64,000 bases of DNA. Source: Haloimpatiens lingqiaonensis. Lineage in GTDB: Bacteria > Bacillota > Clostridia > Clostridiales > Clostridiaceae. The number at the start of each line of letters is the position of its first letter. Position 1 is the stretch's first letter. The stretch is from the NCBI RefSeq assembly GCF_044502415.1, contig NZ_CP172402.1; one strand, written 5' to 3'. The notes under the pieces were generated by a model. That model was not told the DNA's origin. It saw only the letters and a list, made by a program, of their open reading frames with translations, and searched no databases. Below are positions 16,178-26,526 of this stretch, piece after piece. Position numbers and translations under genes: made by a program.

Positions 16178-17383
16178 ATGAGTGGAAGAAACATACATGT
16201 ATATTCCGAAATTGGCAATTTAAAGACAGTAGTGCTTCATAGACCAGGAGAAGAAATAGAAAACTTAACCCCAGACTACTTGGAAAGGCTTTTATTTGAT
16301 GATATACCTTTTTTAAAAGTAGCAAGGGAAGAGCATGACAACTTTGCTAAGATTCTTCAAAACAATGGTGTAGAAGTTCTATATCTTGAAAAGCTTACAG
16401 CAGAATCAGTAGAATGTAAAGAAGTTAAGGAATTGTTTTTAAGTGAAGTTATTAGTGAATGTGGTATAGAAAAGAAGGAAGAAATAGAAAAAATTAAGGA
16501 GTTTTTGAGAGCATTGCCAACAAAGGCTATGGTAGATAAAATAATGGCAGGAGTGAGAAAAAAGGAAGTTGGATACAAGGAAGATTTCAATGAATATCCA
16601 TTTTTAATGGATCCTATGCCAAATTTATATTTTACTAGAGATCCTTTTGCATCTATAGGAAAAGGCATTACCTTAAACTCCATGAGGACAAGGACCAGAA
16701 GAAGAGAAACTATATTTGGCAAATACATTTTTAAATATCATCCTGAATTTAAAGGTTCAAACGTACCTTTATGGTACGATAGAAGCCATCAGTATAATAT
16801 TGAAGGTGGAGACGAATTGGTATTGTCCAATGAAATTTTAGCTGTGGGACATAGTGAAAGAACAGATAAAGAAGCTATTTTAACCATGGCAAAAAACATA
16901 TTTGAAGCAGGAGAATCCTTTAATACTGTACTTATATTCGACATTCCTAAGATAAGAGCTTTTATGCATCTAGATACTGTATTTACAATGATAGATCATG
17001 ATAAGTTTACTGTTCATCCAGGTATCGAGGGAAGCTTAAAGGTTACAGCTGTAACCTTTGATGAAAAAAATAAGGAGCTTATTATGAATGAAGAAGAAGG
17101 CTCTTTAGAAAAAATACTTTCTAAATACCTAAAGAAGGATATAACATTAATTCGCTGCGGAGGCGGAGACAGGATAATATCTGGAAGAGAGCAATGGAAT
17201 GATGGATCAAATACCTTAGCTATAGCTCCAGGTAAGGTTGTTACTTATGAAAGAAATTACATTACAAATGAGATATTGGATAAGTACAACGTAACAGTGC
17301 TTTCAATGGCATCCTCAGAGTTATCTAGAGGAAGAGGAGGCCCAAGATGTATGTCTATGCCTTTATATAGGGAAGACTTATAA
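16178..17383 (+). CDS. arcA: arginine deiminase
   Basis: A 401-residue enzyme that hydrolyses arginine to citrulline and ammonia. The expected guanidino-group-modifying motifs are present: LYFTRDPFASIGKG near 150, the HLDTVFTMID segment with catalytic His near 270, the GGGDR turn and the catalytic Cys in GGPRCMSMPL at the end. I take ATG 16178 (MSGRNIHVYSEIG) as start since AAGGGGGGAT lies upstream. A longer frame begins at 16151 but adds nine residues that are atypical of the family. Confidence 0.95.
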   Translation: MSGRNIHVYSEIGNLKTVVLHRPGEEIENLTPDYLERLLFDDIPFLKVAREEHDNFAKILQNNGVEVLYLEKLTAESVECKEVKELFLSEVISECGIEKKEEIEKIKEFLRALPTKAMVDKIMAGVRKKEVGYKEDFNEYPFLMDPMPNLYFTRDPFASIGKGITLNSMRTRTRRRETIFGKYIFKYHPEFKGSNVPLWYDRSHQYNIEGGDELVLSNEILAVGHSERTDKEAILTMAKNIFEAGESFNTVLIFDIPKIRAFMHLDTVFTMIDHDKFTVHPGIEGSLKVTAVTFDEKNKELIMNEEEGSLEKILSKYLKKDITLIRCGGGDRIISGREQWNDGSNTLAIAPGKVVTYERNYITNEILDKYNVTVLSMASSELSRGRGGPRCMSMPLYREDL

Positions 17384-17737
17384 TACAGCATATGTGATAT
17401 TTAATAAGGAATTAAGAAAAATTTCCATGTAAGTGGTAATTATCAGATAATGAAAAAGTATTTTTGAGTGTATTTGAACATTGAATAGAGGACTTAGGAT
17501 TAAATCCAATTAGAGTAAGTTTATAATAATATGAACTGATTAATAAAAATATATACTTGGAAAAATAAATATTAATATAAAATGAAGGAATTTGTATTTA
17601 TTTGTTGAATTTAAACTTGATAAATTTATTGAAGGAATTTAATGAATTTAATGAATTTGATAAATTTATTATAATAATATCATGAAAATAAAAAGGCATA
17701 CAAAGTAAGCCTAAAGATAAAACGAGGAGGAATAACA
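17384..17737. other. gene-free spacer between arcA and argF
   Basis: No frame or clear terminator. It is AT-rich with several TGAATTTAATGAATTTGAT-like half sites (17600-17670) that loosely resemble arginine-repressor boxes. I cannot support that further. Confidence 0.35.
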
Positions 17738-18730
17738 ATGGCTATAAACTTAAAAGGAAGACATTTTTTAACATTAAAAGACTTTACACCACAAGAAATA
17801 AGATACTTATTAGATTTATCTCATAATTTAAAAGATAAAAAAAGATTAGGAATAAAGGGAAACTCATTAGAGGGAAAAAATATAGTTCTTTTATTTGAAA
17901 AAACTTCTACAAGAACTAGATGTGCTTTTGAAGTTGCTGCTTTAGATGAAGGAGCTCACGTAACATTCCTTACAAATTCTCAAATGGGTAAAAAAGAATC
18001 TATAGAAGATACTGCAAAAGTTCTTGGAAGATTCTATGATGGAATCGAATTCAGAGGATTTAAACAAGAAACAGTTGATGCTCTAGCTAAACATTCAGGA
18101 GTACCTGTATGGAATGGACTTACTGACATAGATCACCCAACTCAAGTTCTTGCTGACCTTTTAACTATAGAAGAACATATCCACAAACCACTTAACAAAG
18201 TTAAATTTGTTTTCGTTGGAGATATAAGAAATAACATGAGCTATGCTTTAATGTATGGTGCAGCTAAAATGGGAATGCACTTCGTAGCTCTTGGACCAAA
18301 AGAATTAAATCCAGATCCAAAGGTAATGGCAGAAGCAGAAGCATTTGCTAAAGAATCAGGAGCAAAAATAGAAGTTACAGATAATATAGAAGAAGCTGTT
18401 AAAGGTGCAGATGTAATCTACACAGACATATGGGCATCTATGGGAGAAGAAGATCAATTAGCTAACAGAGTTAAATTATTAACTCCATACAAAGTTACAG
18501 AAGAAATGTTTGAGAAAACTGGAAATCCAGAAACTTTATTCATGCATTGTTTACCATCATTCCATGACTTTGAAACAAATGTAGCAACAGAAGCTAAAGA
18601 AAAAACTGGCTTAGACATAAGAGAAGTAACTGATGAAGTATTCAGAAGCAAAAATTCAGTTGTATTCGATGAAGCAGAAAACAGAATGCATACAATAAAA
18701 GCTGTTATGGTTGCAACTTTAGGAAAATAA
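17738..18730 (+). CDS. argF: ornithine carbamoyltransferase (catabolic type)
   Basis: A 330-residue enzyme that phosphorolyses citrulline to ornithine and carbamoyl phosphate when used catabolically. It has STRTR (residues about 55-59), the FRGF..HSGVPVWNGL region with DHPTQ, and HCLPSFHD near 270. The length and the location beside arcA and arcC suggest the catabolic arcB role. Codon use favours A/T endings with very regular GAA, AAA and GCT, as for a highly expressed gene. An AACGAGGAGG site precedes it. Confidence 0.94.
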   Translation: MAINLKGRHFLTLKDFTPQEIRYLLDLSHNLKDKKRLGIKGNSLEGKNIVLLFEKTSTRTRCAFEVAALDEGAHVTFLTNSQMGKKESIEDTAKVLGRFYDGIEFRGFKQETVDALAKHSGVPVWNGLTDIDHPTQVLADLLTIEEHIHKPLNKVKFVFVGDIRNNMSYALMYGAAKMGMHFVALGPKELNPDPKVMAEAEAFAKESGAKIEVTDNIEEAVKGADVIYTDIWASMGEEDQLANRVKLLTPYKVTEEMFEKTGNPETLFMHCLPSFHDFETNVATEAKEKTGLDIREVTDEVFRSKNSVVFDEAENRMHTIKAVMVATLGK

Positions 18731-18762
18731 TAAATACTAGCAAAATAATCACCATCATATAA

Positions 18763-18801
18763 AAAAGAGCTTAAAGTCCTTGGACTTTAAGCTCTTTTTA
18801 T
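18763..18801 (+). terminator. terminator of argF
   Basis: AAAGAGCTTAAAGTCC, a TTG loop and the complementary arm ending in CTCTTTTT. Confidence 0.93.
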
Positions 18802-18835
18802 ATCAAATATTTATCCTCAAAACCATCTGAACTTC

Positions 18836-19050
18836 TAACTTCCTAATACTAGCCCTAGTCCCCTAGTGCTAAACCTTTACTCATCTAACACTTTAGCTCA
18901 CCAATACTAGCCCTCTGGCCCCCTAGCCCCCTAATATCGGCCCCCTAACACCGGTCCCCTAGCCCTCTGACACACTAGCCCTCTAATATCAGCCCCCTAA
19001 CACCAGCCCCCTAGCCCTCTAGCCCCCTAGCCCTCTAATATCGGCCCCCT
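18836..19050. repeat. degenerate 8-bp repeats (AGCCCTCT/AGCCCCCT)
   Basis: About 200 bp of C-rich units such as AGCCCCCT, AATATCGG and CCCCCTAA. The array reaches the stop codon of the germination gene on the minus strand. It is the opposite orientation of the material at 14041-14180. Confidence 0.85.
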
Positions 19051-20185
19051 AATACTCTCCTCTTCCAGTGGAATTTATTTTAGCTTTAACCTTTACATCT
19101 ATTTGAGCTTGCTCAGAAATAATCTTATTCCAATCTACACCAGTGCGGCGGCCATATTTGGAAGCAGCCACTCTTCCTAGTTCTAAGCAGTCTACTTTAT
19201 ATTCCTTTTGCATTTTTTCTATGAATTTGTTGCAAGAAGATTCTATATCTTTAGTCATAGCTTCCTGAAATTTATTTCTCATATCTTCATTATTATTTAT
19301 ATTTGGCATAAGAGTATTAGAAGCTATATCTCCAGTTAAATCCAGTTCTATTAAAAATTTATATTTATTTCCCACCTTTGTGCATTTAACTTTTCTTTTA
19401 CTGGCAGCATAATAATCTAGATACTCTTTAGAACTATGTTTTAATGAAAAAATACCGCGTACATTGTTTTCTCTTAGAAGATTCAGTATTCGAGTGTCTT
19501 CTATATCTAAAACCTTTACCATTTTATCTTTGTTAAATAAAGCCATTCCCGTAATTCTAGGTTCTTTTCCTACAAGAGATACATAAGGTAGTACTATATT
19601 TCTTCCCTCAGCATCTAATCTTACGTATATATCCATAAGTTTATAGTTATCTGAGAAAAAGTTATAGTCTGTGGATTTCTTTAAAAGTCCTTCTAAAAAA
19701 TCTCCTATACTAGGATAGGATTCTAATTTAGTATTTAAAAGTTCCTCTATTTTTCCGCCAAATACGCAGGTGTTAGAGGTATCATTAATATTTGAATTTT
19801 GAAAAGTTACATTTATAAATGGATTTATACCATACTTAGCAAAATCAGCAGAAAAAATATCTACCTTTTCAAGTCCTAATATAAATTTATGATCTGAGTG
19901 AAGCTGCCTATCTTGTCTGGTTTGTGGTAATGTAATTGATTTGCCTAGCTGAACTGTACTTTTACCAGCTCCATCTTGAGAAAAAATATAGGCAGAAATA
20001 CCTGCTGCGTATTCCACATCATTTTTAGAAAACTTAGTAATATCAACACCTATGGCAGAGGGGATATACAAATCTTCCACATGCAAGTAACTTATGTTAG
20101 AACGAAAGTATATGTATATGCCGATGCATAGTGCGCACATAAAAGATAACTTTACTAACTTAACCTTAGAACTACTATGTTTCAT
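19049..20185 (-). CDS. spore germination protein, GerC family (Ger(x)C lipoprotein-like)
   Basis: A 378-residue protein with an N-terminal hydrophobic segment (LVKLSFMCALCIGIYIYF) and the GerC pattern: YIPSAIGVDI near 40, the central GKEPRITGMALFNKDKMV segment near 205-220 and the C-terminal CNKFIEKMQKEYKVDCLELGR region. GerC subunits help the A and B subunits form a nutrient germinant receptor in the spore inner membrane. I do not see a clear lipobox; the Cys at about residue 20 lies within the hydrophobic stretch. It is third in an operon A-B-C. Confidence 0.9.
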   Translation of the reverse strand: MKHSSSKVKLVKLSFMCALCIGIYIYFRSNISYLHVEDLYIPSAIGVDITKFSKNDVEYAAGISAYIFSQDGAGKSTVQLGKSITLPQTRQDRQLHSDHKFILGLEKVDIFSADFAKYGINPFINVTFQNSNINDTSNTCVFGGKIEELLNTKLESYPSIGDFLEGLLKKSTDYNFFSDNYKLMDIYVRLDAEGRNIVLPYVSLVGKEPRITGMALFNKDKMVKVLDIEDTRILNLLRENNVRGIFSLKHSSKEYLDYYAASKRKVKCTKVGNKYKFLIELDLTGDIASNTLMPNINNNEDMRNKFQEAMTKDIESSCNKFIEKMQKEYKVDCLELGRVAASKYGRRTGVDWNKIISEQAQIDVKVKAKINSTGRGEY

Positions 20186-20206
20186 AATAAAATCAAGCCT
20201 TTCACT

Positions 20207-21312
20207 TTAATTGTTTTGATTAGTTGTTTTTTTTGATTTAAAGTAAACTATAAATGCCAATATAGTAAGGAAACATATATTAAAAATCACAAAAATTGGA
20301 GAAAGAAGAGTTATAAGTTTTTCTCTTACAATAGAGTCACCTAGTTTATTGGTTATAAAAAGTACAGGTATATACAAAGCTATGCATATTTTTTTTCTAT
20401 CTAGCTTAGTAACATCAGATAGTATAAAACTAGTAAAGTAGTAAAAATTACCAACTATTCTTAAGCATATTAATGTCCATGCAAACATGAATACATATCT
20501 AAAGTTATTTATTATAGGTAAATGTATGCTTTCAAAAACCATTAAAAAAGACCAGTTACTCTTAGGGATTATGTCTACTCCTAAATAGTATATGGTTATT
20601 AAAATGGACCATATCCAAACTATGGTACTTATAAGCAAACCTTTAAAAGAAGCTTTTTTAATAGAGGATTTATCTTTAACCCTATTATGATATAAAAGCA
20701 AAGATTCAAAGGCTGTAAAGAAATAAAGGCTATCTATAGAACCTTTAAGTATATCTTTAATAGGTGCTTGCAGTACTGGTTTTAAATTCATAATGCTTCC
20801 ATACTTTATGGCAGCACCAGAAAATAAAATCATTATTAAAATTATATAACCTACATATTCATTAATTTTACTTAAGGGTTTAAGTCCTTTATAAGCAGTG
20901 TAAGCAACTATTAAAAGAGATATACTTAATACTTTTTTTGAGTTAAAAATGCCACAATATAGGTAATAACAACTTTCATGTAATCTGAAGTTACAGAAAA
21001 GATAAAAAAGCTTAAAGGAATCATAAACAATATATTTAAAACATTTCCAAGAATATTGCCGAAAAACTCCCTATTTATTTGGAGAATGTTTTTATCAGGG
21101 TACTTTTTAATTATATAATTACTTATTAGTAGTATATACAAGGGATAAATAAGCCCTATTAGTGCTGATGCCCAAGCATCTTGATAGGCATGTTTAACTA
21201 GTACATTAGGAAGCTTAATAAATCCTGCTCCTATGGCAATACCTACTATTAAAAATGTAACTTGATTAGATGTTAGAAGCTCGTTATCTGGTATAGTATC
21301 TTTTTTATTCAT
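20207..21312 (-). pseudogene. spore germination protein, GerB family (permease-like), frameshifted
   Basis: Two frames together give a GerB/AgrB-type amino-acid-permease-like protein with about ten membrane helices. The first (21312-20926, 128 residues) ends ...IVAFLTQKKY. The second resumes as VLSISLLIVAYTAYKGLKPL and continues to 20207. The break is at an A7 run (20939-20933). The zero frame reads CAA AAA AAG, so the heptamer A-AAA-AAG, the classic bacterial -1 slippery site, is exactly in phase and a -1 shift gives the full protein. Sequencing error or mutation would look the same. The start overlaps gerA by eight bases. Confidence 0.85.
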
Positions 21313-22792
21313 TATTCTTCCTCCAGAATTTTCTAAAGTCCATTTGTCTTATGATGTCCTTAATAGGTACGGATTCTGGTCTTTTATTCATCTGCCATAG
21401 GGGTGCTCTTATAAATACATCTTTTAAATCTTCTAATTTTAATTCAAAATATTGTACAGTAAAACTTTTTAATGCAGAAAGGTGAACCATTATAAAAAAC
21501 CATCCTACAGCAATACCTAGAAAGCCCAAGGCATTGGCAATAAACAACATAGGAAACCTTATAAATCTCAAGCTTAAGGACATCTCGTAGTTAGGTATTA
21601 AAAAAGATGATACTACGGAAATTCCTATTACAAGGAGAGTAGTTGGACTTACTATTTTAGATTCTACTGCAGTATTTCCTATGATTATACCACCCACAAT
21701 ACTAAGGGTTTGAGCTATTCTAGGGGGAAGTCTAAGCCCGCCTTCTCGTAAAAATTCAATTATTATTTCCATAGAAAGTATCTCCATGAAAGGAGTCAAA
21801 GCAATACCTTTTCTAGATTGAACAATAGGTGTTATAAATTTTATAGGTATTAGTTCTATATTGTACTGTATAAGAGATAAATATAGCGAAGGAAGAGTTA
21901 TAACAGTAAATATAGCTATATATCTTAGAATTCTAACAAAGGAAGAAACTATAGTCCTTTGATTATAGTCTTCAACAGCTTGTAGAAAGCCTACAAATAT
22001 ACAAGGTAGTGTAAGTACATGTGGTGTACCATTTAGTATTATAGCTGCTTGACCTTCCATTAAATTGCTTTTAACAATGTCTGGTCTTTCTGTGGTAAAT
22101 ATTTGTGGAAAAGGTGAAAGGGGACTATCTTCTATGTATTGTTCTATCATACCAGTGTCTGTGACAGAGTCCACATCTATAGAGTTAAGTCGCATTTTGA
22201 TTTCATTTAACACACTGTCATCCATAATGTCTTGTATATATAAAAGCGCAAGGGCAGTTTGAGATCTTTTTCCTACTTTAAAGGTTTCTATACATAAATT
22301 TTTATCTCCTATTTTTCTTCTAAGAATGCTTATATTGGTTTCTATATTTTCGATAAATCCTTCTCTAGAACCTCTAATGGATGATTCATTTACTGGGTCG
22401 GATATAGAACGATAATTGCCTGCGGTGGTATCTAGTAAAATATACTTAGTAGAATTATTTATAAGCAAAGCCGTTTTGCCAGCTTTAATTTCACCAACCA
22501 CATTATTTAGGTCATTTTCTAATATAGTATTGCATATGGGTATGTAGTTTTGACAGACATAGCTGGACAAGTCTTTTTTTAAATAGAGATCTTCCTCTAC
22601 CCTAAACATTAAGGGATTTAGCACATCTCTATCTAAAAGATCCTTGCTAACTAGGGCGTTTATGTATATTAGTGCTGCATTTACGGGAGTAGGGCCTTTG
22701 CCTATATTGAAAGTTCTAACAATGGCAGTGCTTTTATAACCTAATTCATTTATTATATAGTCTATATTATTTTGCAAATTATTTTTTACCAT
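21305..22792 (-). CDS. spore germination protein, GerA family
   Basis: About 495 residues. The N-terminal soluble half has the GerA pattern (DVSVRYF-like KSTAIVRTFNIG, then TPVNAALIYINALVSKDLLD). The second half has about five to six membrane helices, from VRILRYIAIFTVITLPSLYL, with PPRIAQTLSIVGGIIIGNTAV. GerA subunits bind nutrient germinants in the inner spore membrane. I take ATG 22792 as start, with AGGTGATG just upstream. The stop overlaps the gerB start, so translation is probably coupled. Confidence 0.93.
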   Translation of the reverse strand: MVKNNLQNNIDYIINELGYKSTAIVRTFNIGKGPTPVNAALIYINALVSKDLLDRDVLNPLMFRVEEDLYLKKDLSSYVCQNYIPICNTILENDLNNVVGEIKAGKTALLINNSTKYILLDTTAGNYRSISDPVNESSIRGSREGFIENIETNISILRRKIGDKNLCIETFKVGKRSQTALALLYIQDIMDDSVLNEIKMRLNSIDVDSVTDTGMIEQYIEDSPLSPFPQIFTTERPDIVKSNLMEGQAAIILNGTPHVLTLPCIFVGFLQAVEDYNQRTIVSSFVRILRYIAIFTVITLPSLYLSLIQYNIELIPIKFITPIVQSRKGIALTPFMEILSMEIIIEFLREGGLRLPPRIAQTLSIVGGIIIGNTAVESKIVSPTTLLVIGISVVSSFLIPNYEMSLSLRFIRFPMLFIANALGFLGIAVGWFFIMVHLSALKSFTVQYFELKLEDLKDVFIRAPLWQMNKRPESVPIKDIIRQMDFRKFWRKNNE

Positions 22793-23053
22793 GCTCATCA
22801 CCTGAATTTTCGTATATTTAATTGAGTTCTTGTAGTTATAGAATAAAAATGTAAGATTTTAAATGTCTATTTATCTAATATAGAACGTGAAATGTATTTG
22901 CCAAAGTTCAGCTGGTTAATTTATGACATCCAATATATAGTATCTTCAAAAATGTAATCAATATACTGTAGGAATGTTAAGAAAATTTGATTTTTAACGA
23001 AAATAGAAATATATTATATAATAGTGGCATGAAGAATTAAATTTTAGAGGAGG
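22793..23053. other. divergent intergenic region, ger operon and chemoreceptor
   Basis: Must hold the promoter of the ger operon (probably forespore sigma-G) to the left and that of the chemoreceptor to the right. I could not pick convincing boxes by eye. Confidence 0.4.
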
Positions 23054-23304
23054 ATGAATATGGATAAAAAACGTAGGGGGATAAAGTCCAAATTAATGGG
23101 AATATTTGTGTCAATTATGCTAATTCCCATAATTGGTATAAGCGTATTTAGTTATATAGAATTAAAAATAAGTAATGTAAATAAATTTAAAAAAGAGATG
23201 TCAGGTTATTCAGCATTGGTGAATAAGGCATTAGAAAGCATGGATGAAAATAACAGAGAAATACTAGAGATGTTTTCTAAAACAGAAGATATTTTGAATA
23301 TTAA

Positions 23305-24769
23305 CTTTAGTTCTGCAAAATAAAAAGTCAAATTGGTAATGCTACCAAAAAATAAATATGGCACACCGACGGTTTCCGTGATATATAAAAGTTATTACTC
23401 AATTAATCACACGGGAGGTTGTCAGTATGCCAAATAAATTTACTAACCATATTATATCCATAAATGATGAACTTTACAATTATTTAAATGATGTAAACTA
23501 TGGAATGAATAAGCCACAATTTCATCATTTAACCACTATTATTGATGGATTAATAAACTTAGATGGCACAAAATCCTTATTAAAAGTTTCAGAGCATATA
23601 TTAACTGCTAAAAGCAGCAGTTCTATATATAGATTTTTGAGTCACTCTAAATGGGACGATAGTCTCATTGATAGAAATCGTATTAATTATCTAAATTTGC
23701 ATTTTAATAAACTCATAAAGCCAAAATCCGTAGGATTTCTGGTGATAGATGATACTGTGAATCCTAAGACTCAAGCAAAGAAAATGCAAGGCTTAAGCTA
23801 CAATCACTGCCATACAGAAGGCAAAACTCTTTGGTCTCACTGTGTTGTTACCTCTAATTTTGTTGCAGGGGATATGTCTATCCCTTTAAACTACAAGCCT
23901 TATTTAAATGAAGAAAACTGTAAAAAACACAATAAAACTTTTATGGGCAAAACAGATATAGCTTTAGATTTTATTAGCTCTTTTGAAAAACCCACTAACT
24001 GTGACAAAATATATTGTCTTGTTGACAGTTGGTATACAAGCGAAAAGCTAATCGAAGGTTCTCTGCTAAAAGGTTTTAACCTCATTGGTGCTTTGAAATC
24101 TAACAGAAAAATCTCTCCATTAGGAATCACAATGCAAATTAAAGAATTTGCTAAATATATAAATCCAGCTACCTTAGATGTAGTTACCATCGAAGGAACT
24201 GAGTATAGAGTATATAGATACGAAGGTAAAGTTTCAAAGTTTGAAAACGCAACAGCGTTAATTTGCTATGAAGTTGATGGAGATACTTTCAAAGACCCTG
24301 TGTATCTAATGTCTACAGATGTAGAACTTAGCAACGAAACTATAATAAAATACTATCTAAAAAGATGGAGCATTGAAACGAACTACAAATATCTTAAAAC
24401 ACATTTAGGCTTTGACGAATATAAGGTTCAAGGTATACTCTCTATCGAGAGATACTTTCTGCTTACATTCTTAGCAATCAATTTTCTAGAAATTTATAGG
24501 TTGCATCATCTTAAGGAGCTTCAGACCATTGGCGACACTATAAAATCTGTTAAAAGCCTAGCGGCTAAAGAATTAGTGCATTTTATTTATGAGCAAGCTA
24601 AAAACAATGTACCCATAGAATTAATACTTGATGAGCTGAAATTAGCTTCTTAGAAAAATTTTCAAGTTATTTATAGGACAAATATAGTGTGAAACACTGT
24701 AACTATATTCCTGTCAAGGAATTTGAATCTACAATTGGTATTTCAACTTCTTAAATTAAAGAAGTTAAG
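23305..24769 (+). mobile_element. insertion sequence, copy 1 (1465 bp)
   Basis: Same ends as the copies at 43406 and 53574: left CTTTAGTTCTGCAAAATAA, right complement CTTAACTTCTTTAATTTAA (imperfect terminal repeats). The flanking 7-bp duplication is ATATTAA (23298-23304 and 24770-24776). It interrupts a chemoreceptor gene. Confidence 0.93.
23427..24653 (+). CDS. DDE transposase (IS4/IS701-like), IS copy 1
   Basis: A 408-residue transposase with an RNase H-like catalytic core. The first Asp is in FLVIDDTVNPK (near 110), the second in IYCLVDSWYTSEK (near 200), and the Glu in KRWSIETNYKYLK (near 310), preserving the Y..R...E......K signature of IS4-type enzymes. The protein is identical to copy 2. 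An ACGGGAGGTTGTC site precedes the ATG. The whole element looks intact and probably active. Confidence 0.93.
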   Translation: MPNKFTNHIISINDELYNYLNDVNYGMNKPQFHHLTTIIDGLINLDGTKSLLKVSEHILTAKSSSSIYRFLSHSKWDDSLIDRNRINYLNLHFNKLIKPKSVGFLVIDDTVNPKTQAKKMQGLSYNHCHTEGKTLWSHCVVTSNFVAGDMSIPLNYKPYLNEENCKKHNKTFMGKTDIALDFISSFEKPTNCDKIYCLVDSWYTSEKLIEGSLLKGFNLIGALKSNRKISPLGITMQIKEFAKYINPATLDVVTIEGTEYRVYRYEGKVSKFENATALICYEVDGDTFKDPVYLMSTDVELSNETIIKYYLKRWSIETNYKYLKTHLGFDEYKVQGILSIERYFLLTFLAINFLEIYRLHHLKELQTIGDTIKSVKSLAAKELVHFIYEQAKNNVPIELILDELKLAS

Positions 24770-26526
24770 ATATTAAAAAGGATCCTAAGCTGGAGGGAGA
24801 AGTTAAGACATCACTTTTAAACTATAAGGAGTCTAATGAGGAAGTGTCAGAAGTTTATATGAGTACTCCAGATAAAAAGATGATAACGGCAACTAATGCA
24901 CACTTACCAGAGGGGTATGATCCTACAGAGAGAATATGGTATAAAAATGCAGTACAGGCGGATGGAAAAGTTGTAGTATCGGAACCTTATGAAGATAGTG
25001 GTAAAATGGGATGCCATACTATAACTTATTCTAAAGCAGTTAAAGACAGGGATTCACAGTTAATAGGGGTAATAGGACTAGATGTGGATATAAATTTATT
25101 GACTAATGAGATTTCTAAAACAAAAATAGGTGAAAAAGGTTATGCTATGTTTGTAGATAAAAGTGGTAAAATAGTATCTCATAAAGATAGCAAGCTTGTG
25201 GGTAAGAGTAAAGAACAACTTCCTTGGCTTAATGACATATTGAAGGAAAACAACTCCAGTTTTTATAAAGATATAGATGGAAATGAGAATTTCATATATA
25301 AATTTACCAATGATAAAAGCAAAAACACTATAATTTGTATATTGCCAAAATCCGAAATTACTGCAGAATTAAAAGAGATAATATTTATTGCATTAGGGGT
25401 AACCATATTAAGCATAATTGTTGCGGTAATTCTTGTATCATTATTTTCAAAAAAAATATACAAGCCTATAAAGGTAGTTGAGGCATACTTAGATGAAGTA
25501 GGGAATGGTAATTTAGCTATAGATATAAAGGAACATAGTTCCATAAGAGAATTACATAGTATAAATGTATATGCTAATAAAATGAAGGACAATATAGTAG
25601 ATATAGTTAAGAATATACAAGATGGTTATGAAGAAATGAATAAATCTTTAGAAGTTTTAGCGATTTCTATGAAAGAGTCTAGTGCAGTAGGAGAAGAAAT
25701 CTCTTCAGCAGTTCAGGAAATAGCAACTGGGGCAACACACCAATCTTCAAAATTAGAAGAAAGTGTAGGGTTAATCACACAGTTAGAAAGTGAAATCAAC
25801 AACTCTGTAGCTAATGAACAAAATATGATAATGGCACTTCAAGGTGTTGGAAATGCTACACAGAAGGGCATGGAGGTTGTTGGGGATTTAAAAGAAGTAT
25901 TTAATGATAATACTAAAGCTAATGAGGAACTGGCAGAAGAAATTAAAGAGTTGGGAGAAAAATCTAAACAAATAAAAAGTATAACAGAAACTATAAAATC
26001 TATAACAGAACAAACAAATCTCCTTGCGCTTAATGCATCTATTGAAGCAGCTAGGGCAGGAGAAGCCGGCAGAGGATTTGCAGTAGTGGCAGAGGAAGTT
26101 AGGAAGCTTGCTGAGCAGTCTTCAAATGAAGCATCTAATATTGAAAAAGTTATAAATGAAGTTTATAAGAGTATGGAAATTGTAATGGATAAAATAAATA
26201 GCACTCTAGATATAAATAATAAAACAGGAGAAAATGTAGAGGCTACTTCAGTTACTTTTAGGGATATTATGAGTGAAATAGAAGTACTTCAAGAAGCTAT
26301 AATGGCAGTGGATAACTCTTTGGGTGTAATATCAGAGCATAAGGAAAAAGTTGTGCAAAATATACAGGATATATCTGCTCTATCAGAGGAAACAGCAGCC
26401 ACCACAGAAGAGGTAAGTGCGTCTACTGAGGAACAGGCTTCAGGACTTCAACAAATAGAAGTAGTGGTGGAAGAACTAGAAAATCTATCTAAGAAACTTC
26501 AAGGGGCTGTGGAGAGATTTAGGGTT

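Noticed and set aside
17600..17670. Arginine-repressor boxes before argF
   Set aside because: The half sites are too degenerate in such AT-rich DNA to be told from chance.
23900..24190. Antisense frame of 96 codons inside each IS copy
   Set aside because: It is the shadow of the transposase gene, present identically in all three copies with no ribosome site.
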